Positions 5,374 through 8,714 of a DNA stretch of 8,714 nt are shown here, in pieces; position 1 is the first letter of the stretch, and every line of letters begins with the position of its first letter. Position numbers and translations under genes: made by a program. A model generated the notes under the pieces. That model searched no databases, was not told the origin of the DNA, and saw only the letters and a program-made list of their open reading frames with translations. The stretch comes from JAKEGK01 sp036507695 (GTDB lineage Bacteria > Pseudomonadota > Gammaproteobacteria > SZUA-152), in the NCBI GenBank assembly GCA_036507695.1, contig DATCIR010000346.1, positions 1 through 8,714 of the forward strand, given 5' to 3'.

Positions 5374-5444
5374 GTAGGGTGGGCACGGCCCACCAATGTG
5401 CGGCAATTGATTGTGACTATAACGGTGGGCGCTGCCCACCCTAC
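5374..5444. repeat. REPIN-like inverted pair of GTAG elements (copy 2)
   Basis: GTAGGGTGGGCACGGCCCACC starts at 5374. Its inverted partner, plus-strand text GGTGGGCGCTGCCCACCCTAC, ends at 5444. At 71 bases the unit is almost the same length as the 70-base pair at 4426-4495. The spacer sequences differ, while the palindromes and the outer GTAG/CTAC ends are kept. Conservation of the ends and the length argues for a mobilised doublet unit, not two chance neighbours. Confidence 0.75.
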
Positions 5445-5595
5445 AATAAACCGGGTTTTGCGATACCCTCTAAAAGGGAGCGGGGATTAAACCCGGTAAT
5501 GCACATTGAGCCGGGCAGGATATGATGAAGGCGCTATTTACGGTGTCATTGTTGCGGTTCGTTCGTCATCGCATGCTACGGGATAATAACATATC

Positions 5596-5625
5596 TTTGG
5601 TTTTTTAGATTTTGGTTTTTAAGAT
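5596..5625 (+). repeat. 15-base tandem repeat directly before the wzc start
   Basis: The 15 bases tttggttttttagat (5596-5610) are followed at once by tttggtttttaagat (5611-5625), with one mismatch. The wzc ATG is at 5628. The repeat fills the place where a ribosome binding site would be, and only a weak AAGA (5621-5624) is left. A slip in repeat number would move the upstream context by 15 bases. Confidence 0.7.
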
Positions 5626-5627
5626 TA

Positions 5628-7859
5628 ATGAACAAAGCACACGAACCTATTTACGAAATTATTCAGGAGCCTGAAGCCGATAACCACAGCGAACTCGGCC
5701 GGCTGTGGGGTATCCTGCTGGATGAAAAGCGCCTCATCGCCATCGTGGTGAGCTTATTCGTGCTGGGCGGCATATTTAACGCGTTGTTCACTACGCCGGT
5801 TTTCAAAGCCGATGCCTTGTTGCAGGTGGAACAAAAATCCGCGGGCATGTCCGGGCTTGCGGATTTGACCGGCGCGTTTGAAATGGAAAGTGAAGCCACC
5901 ACGGAAATCGAAGTGCTGATGTCGCGCATGGTGATCAGCAAGGTTGTCGACGAATTGCATCTTGATATCGTTGCGGAACCCCGCTACCTGCCCGTGGTGG
6001 GCAGAGGACTGGCGCGCATCTTCGGTGGCGACGGAATCCTGGCTGGGCTGTTTTCGAGTTATGCCTGGGGCGGTGAGTACATTCGTGTCGCCCGGCTGGA
6101 CGTGCCTGATGAGTTGCTGGGCGAAACCTTGCTATTGAAAACGGGTGAGCAAGGCGCGTATCAGTTGTCTTTGGATGACAATGTGTTAGTGAGCGGTAAG
6201 GTTGGGGAAATCGCCGACGGCAAGGGCATTCGCATTTTGGTGTCTGACCTGGTTGACCGTGCGGGTCTGGAATTTCACGTGGGGCGTGTCACTAAGATTA
6301 GCGCGATACGCGATTTGCAGGATGCCTTATCGGTATCGGAAAAAGGCCGCCGCACCGGGGTGCTGAGCGTTTCCTTGCAGGGAACGGACAAAGCCAAAAC
6401 CCGCAAGATTCTGGACAGCGTGGCCAGGCAGTATCTCCTGCAGAACGTGCAACGGCTGTCCGCGGAAGCGGAAAAGAGTTTGCAGTTTCTGGAGGAAAAA
6501 CTGCCTGAAGTGAATGATCGGCTGATGAAGGCCGAAGGTTTGCTGAACAGTTTTCGCTTGAAGAATGAATCCGTGGATTTGTCACTGGAAACGCAGTCGA
6601 TACTGGAGCAAGTGGTCAAGCTCGAAGGCCAGCTCAACGAATTGGAGCTGGAAGAGACCAAGCTGAAAAAACTCTTTACCAAGGAGCATCCTTATTATGT
6701 TTCGCTCCAGGAAAAGCGCGAAACATTGAATTCCAAAAAAGCCGACCTGCAATCAAAGATAAAAGGTTTGCCGGAAACCCAGCAGGAAATCCTGCGCTTG
6801 ACGCGGGATCTGGAAGTTAACCAGACTTTGTACATCCAGATGCTGAACAAGGTGCAGGAGCTCAGCATCGTAAAAGCGGGCACCGTGGGTAACGTGCGGA
6901 TTCTGGATACGGCGGAGCTGTTGCAAGCGCCGGTCAAGCCGAAGAAAACGCGCATCGTGATTGTGTCGTTAATCCTGGGTTTGTTGCTGGGCATTGTGAT
7001 TGCCTATATGCGCGTGGCGATGCGCCGCGGCATTGAAAGCCCGGACCAACTGGAGCACATTGGCTTGCCGGTGTATGCCACGATTCCGTTGTCCGAAGTG
7101 CAGCAAAAATTATCCAGGGAGCAAAAGCGCAAAACCACCAACGGCGGACCCCGGGAACCGTTGATTCTCGCTAAGATTGCGCCGGATGATGTGGCAATCG
7201 AATCCATCCGCAGCTTGCGCACCAGTATGCATTTCGCCATGCTGGAAACGCATAATAATATTTTGATGATTACCGGTCCCGGTCAGGAGCTGGGCAAGAG
7301 TTTTGTATCGGCCAACCTCGGCGCCGTCTACGCGATCAGTAATCAAAAGGTATTGATTATTGACGCGGATATGCGCAAGGGGCATTTGCATCGCGCGTTT
7401 GGAACGGAGCGTGAAAAAGGTCTCAGTGAACTCTTGTCGGCGCAAATCGAAAAGGAAGTGGCGATCCGCAAAACCGAAATCGCGGGATTGGATTTTGTGC
7501 CCTGTGGCACCAATCCGCCCAACCCCTCCGAATTGCTGATGCATAAAAACCTGCAGGACTTCTTGCAGTGGGCGTCGAAACAATATGACCTGGTGATTGT
7601 CGATACCCCGCCGATCCTGGCGGTGACCGACGCCACTGTGGTAGGGCGTTACGCCGGCGTCACCATGTTTGTGGTGCGTTTTGAGCAAACCCAAAGGAAA
7701 GAAGTGGAATTGGCCTACCGGCGTTGTGAGCAAAGCGGTATCAACGTGAAGGGATCGATCCTGAACGGCATCGTGCAGCGCAAGAGCAGTTATTATGGTT
7801 ACGGGTATGACGGCTACCGCTACGCGCAGTACAAATACTCCGAAGACAAGCAGAAATAG
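5628..7859 (+). CDS. wzc: Polysaccharide co-polymerase and tyrosine autokinase Wzc
   Basis: The 743-residue product has the full layout of a proteobacterial BY-kinase. There is a first membrane segment (about 36-54), a periplasmic Wzz domain with long coiled coil (about 275-410), a GNVR motif (421-424) and a second membrane segment (about 443-462). The cytoplasmic kinase domain contains the oligomerisation motif ESIRSLR (E525, R528, R531), Walker A GPGQELGKS (550-558, Lys557), Walker A' IIDADMR (577-583) and Walker B LVIVDTPP (655-662). A C-terminal cluster of eight tyrosines lies between 722 and 737 (YYGYGYDGYRYAQYKY). The protein sits in the inner membrane, contacts Wza through the periplasm and controls chain length and export. 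Trans-phosphorylation of the tyrosine tail, reversed by Wzb, drives its cycling. The ribosome binding site is poor, but the N-terminus reads as expected from the ATG at 5628. All key residues are intact. Confidence 0.97.
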   Translation: MNKAHEPIYEIIQEPEADNHSELGRLWGILLDEKRLIAIVVSLFVLGGIFNALFTTPVFKADALLQVEQKSAGMSGLADLTGAFEMESEATTEIEVLMSRMVISKVVDELHLDIVAEPRYLPVVGRGLARIFGGDGILAGLFSSYAWGGEYIRVARLDVPDELLGETLLLKTGEQGAYQLSLDDNVLVSGKVGEIADGKGIRILVSDLVDRAGLEFHVGRVTKISAIRDLQDALSVSEKGRRTGVLSVSLQGTDKAKTRKILDSVARQYLLQNVQRLSAEAEKSLQFLEEKLPEVNDRLMKAEGLLNSFRLKNESVDLSLETQSILEQVVKLEGQLNELELEETKLKKLFTKEHPYYVSLQEKRETLNSKKADLQSKIKGLPETQQEILRLTRDLEVNQTLYIQMLNKVQELSIVKAGTVGNVRILDTAELLQAPVKPKKTRIVIVSLILGLLLGIVIAYMRVAMRRGIESPDQLEHIGLPVYATIPLSEVQQKLSREQKRKTTNGGPREPLILAKIAPDDVAIESIRSLRTSMHFAMLETHNNILMITGPGQELGKSFVSANLGAVYAISNQKVLIIDADMRKGHLHRAFGTEREKGLSELLSAQIEKEVAIRKTEIAGLDFVPCGTNPPNPSELLMHKNLQDFLQWASKQYDLVIVDTPPILAVTDATVVGRYAGVTMFVVRFEQTQRKEVELAYRRCEQSGINVKGSILNGIVQRKSSYYGYGYDGYRYAQYKYSEDKQK

Positions 7860-8024
7860 TTAAGTCTCCTCGATTGATGCGGTTCGTTCCTCGACAACTC
7901 GATTACTGTTCCAGGCGCAATGCTAACTCATCCATTATCAATGGAGTCGTGTTCCAGACGTTGTCCCGGCGCCTGTTCCAGACAGCGCTCTATGTGTGTT
8001 CTATATCTGTATCTATTCGGTTTG
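7860..8024. other. Convergent gap between wzc and the Rpn-type gene
   Basis: The gap holds a degenerate copy of the GAACCGCATC repeat on the minus strand (about 7876-7898), three copies of the word tgttccag (7907, 7950 and 7974), and a small hairpin CCATT/AATGG (7932-7944). CAGGCGC (7912-7918) and GCGCCTG (7969-7975) are inverted to each other. No T-rich intrinsic terminator is seen for either of the two converging genes. Confidence 0.5.
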
Positions 8025-8714
8025 TTACTTGAACACTTCATCCAGGCTGTTGGCCGCCAGCAGATTTTCCACCCACTGATCAAGGCGGGCCGCATCGGCC
8101 TGGGCAATCCGCTGTTCGGCCCAGTCTGGCAAAGCGCCGAATTTTAACACCAGCATTTTTTTCAGGGTTTTGGCTTCACCAATGCGTTGGCCTTCTTCCC
8201 GGCCTTTTTCCAGGCCTTTTTCCAGGCCTTCTTCTAAGCCTTTTTCCAGGCCTTTTTCCAGGCCTTTTTCCAAGCCTTCTTCCCGGCCTTTTTCCAAGCC
8301 TTCTTTCCGGCCTTTTTCCAAGCCTTCTTCCAGCCCCTTGAGCGTGCCCTTTTCAATAAACTCTTTTTCCCACTGTTTGATGCGTGTGGCTAACATTTCT
8401 CGTACCTCGGTCAAGTCCTGTACATCGCGTTTGTCCAATTCTAACCCTTTATGCGGCGCCACAACATAGTAAATCCATACCGCCATGGCCCGCCGTAAAC
8501 TGGCTTCGGTCAGCGGGATTTGCTGCTCCAGAATCTGAAGGTTGTCCCGTAACGCCTTAATATCCTTGCTGTTCTCGATCCGGAACAGCGCCCCGGTGAT
8601 GGAGCCCGCTTTGCCCTGCGGGTAGCGGTTTTCATCCAATAAATAATAGCCGATTTGCGGTTGGTATTTGCGCAGGGGTGAGTTGGCGGGCAGGGCCATC
8701 AGGGACTGCAGGTC
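8025..8714 (-). CDS. Rpn-family putative transposase/nuclease with DUF4351-like tail, N-terminal part outside window
   Basis: The frame is open from the right edge (8714) to the TAA at 8025-8027. The ATG at 8697-8699 is internal, because the codons before it (DLQSL) continue in frame with family-like sequence. Seen: KYQPQIGYYLLDENRYP, then LRRAMAVWI, a tract of twelve four-residue units of the LEKG/LEEG/RKEG/REEG type, and a C-terminal LKFGALPDWAEQRIAQAD to LLAANSLDEVF that resembles DUF4351. Rpn proteins are PD-(D/E)XK DNA endonucleases that promote RecA-independent recombination in E. coli. Their catalytic domain is N-terminal and would lie beyond the right edge, so activity cannot be judged. 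The gene converges on wzc and is unrelated to polysaccharide export. It may be linked to genome rearrangement in this repeat-rich area, but that is inference. Residues cited as internal numbering count from the ATG at 8699. Confidence 0.82.
   Translation of the reverse strand, partial: DLQSLMALPANSPLRKYQPQIGYYLLDENRYPQGKAGSITGALFRIENSKDIKALRDNLQILEQQIPLTEASLRRAMAVWIYYVVAPHKGLELDKRDVQDLTEVREMLATRIKQWEKEFIEKGTLKGLEEGLEKGRKEGLEKGREEGLEKGLEKGLEKGLEEGLEKGLEKGREEGQRIGEAKTLKKMLVLKFGALPDWAEQRIAQADAARLDQWVENLLAANSLDEVFK
8190..8333 (-). repeat. In-frame 12-bp tandem repeat inside the Rpn-type gene
   Basis: Twelve consecutive 12-base units (plus-strand form near cctttttccagg) encode twelve four-residue units, seven of them LEKG and the others LEEG, RKEG or REEG. 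Because the unit is a multiple of three, gain or loss of copies changes protein length without a frameshift. The encoded segment is highly charged and probably helical, linking the body of the protein to its DUF4351-like tail. Diverged single units (IEKG, TLKG, QRIG) flank the tract on both sides. Confidence 0.88.

Larger units (their letters stand above)
5198..5627. other. Intergenic repeat block between wzb and wzc
   Basis: No gene is seen in these 430 bases. In order they hold a strong CCCTCTCCCC/GGGGAGAGGG hairpin (5267-5292) and a second CCCTCT/AGAGGG hairpin (5343-5357). Next come a REPIN-like inverted pair (5374-5444), a third CCCTC-type remnant (5466-5480), a minus-strand GTAG element (about 5550-5579) and a 15-base tandem repeat just before wzc. 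GATAAT at 5582-5587 is a good -10 box, but no -35 box stands at a proper distance, so a wzc promoter here is only possible. Confidence 0.7.

Noticed and set aside
7110..7733. Minus-strand open frame (207 codons) opposite the kinase domain of wzc
   Set aside because: Shadow of a gene with intact Walker motifs; no family resemblance and no ribosome binding site.
8190..8333. CRISPR-like array
   Set aside because: The units are contiguous 12-base repeats with no spacers and lie in frame inside a coding gene.

Overview
The window is a stretch of gammaproteobacterial-type chromosome centred on a Wzy-dependent exopolysaccharide or capsule export locus. The Wza, Wzb and Wzc homologues closely match the enterobacterial colanic-acid set in length and motifs. 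The gaps are packed with short palindromic repeats (GTAG-headed, and CCCTC/GAGGG), and an Rpn-type protein has a long EKG-rich repeat. This style is familiar from repeat-rich gammaproteobacteria such as methanotrophs and sulfur oxidisers. That placement is an impression, not a proof.

Layout. Positions 1-525 hold the C-terminal part of a carbamoyltransferase. It is followed at 545-1318 by a family 2 glycosyltransferase whose last codons and stop lie in a dispersed repeat. From 1319 to 1805 there is repeat-derived and unassigned DNA ending in a three-part set of alternative hairpins. Positions 1806-2847 hold an A+T-rich, tightly overlapped cassette: a Tai4/Rap1a-like periplasmic immunity protein, a Tae4-like type VI secretion amidase effector, and an unrecognised 55-residue protein. 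After a 396-base gap come wza (3244-4383), wzb (4757-5197) and wzc (5628-7859), all on the plus strand. They are separated by 373 and 430 bases of palindromic repeats instead of being tightly spaced. At the right edge, on the minus strand, is the C-terminal part of an Rpn/DUF4351-type putative transposase or nuclease (8025-8714, running off the window).

How it fits together. The carbamoyltransferase and glycosyltransferase probably modify and build a surface glycan. Wzc (inner-membrane co-polymerase and tyrosine autokinase), Wzb (its phosphatase) and Wza (outer-membrane channel) would control chain growth and export it. The effector-immunity cassette looks like a separate acquisition between the assembly genes and the export genes. 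No T6SS structural gene, VgrG, PAAR or Hcp is visible here.

Most notable points: the immunity-first Tae4/Tai4 cassette with a third overlapping small gene; the GTAG-headed REPIN-like arrays that split wza-wzb-wzc; the mutually exclusive hairpins upstream of the immunity gene; and the in-frame 12-bp repeat tract in the Rpn gene.
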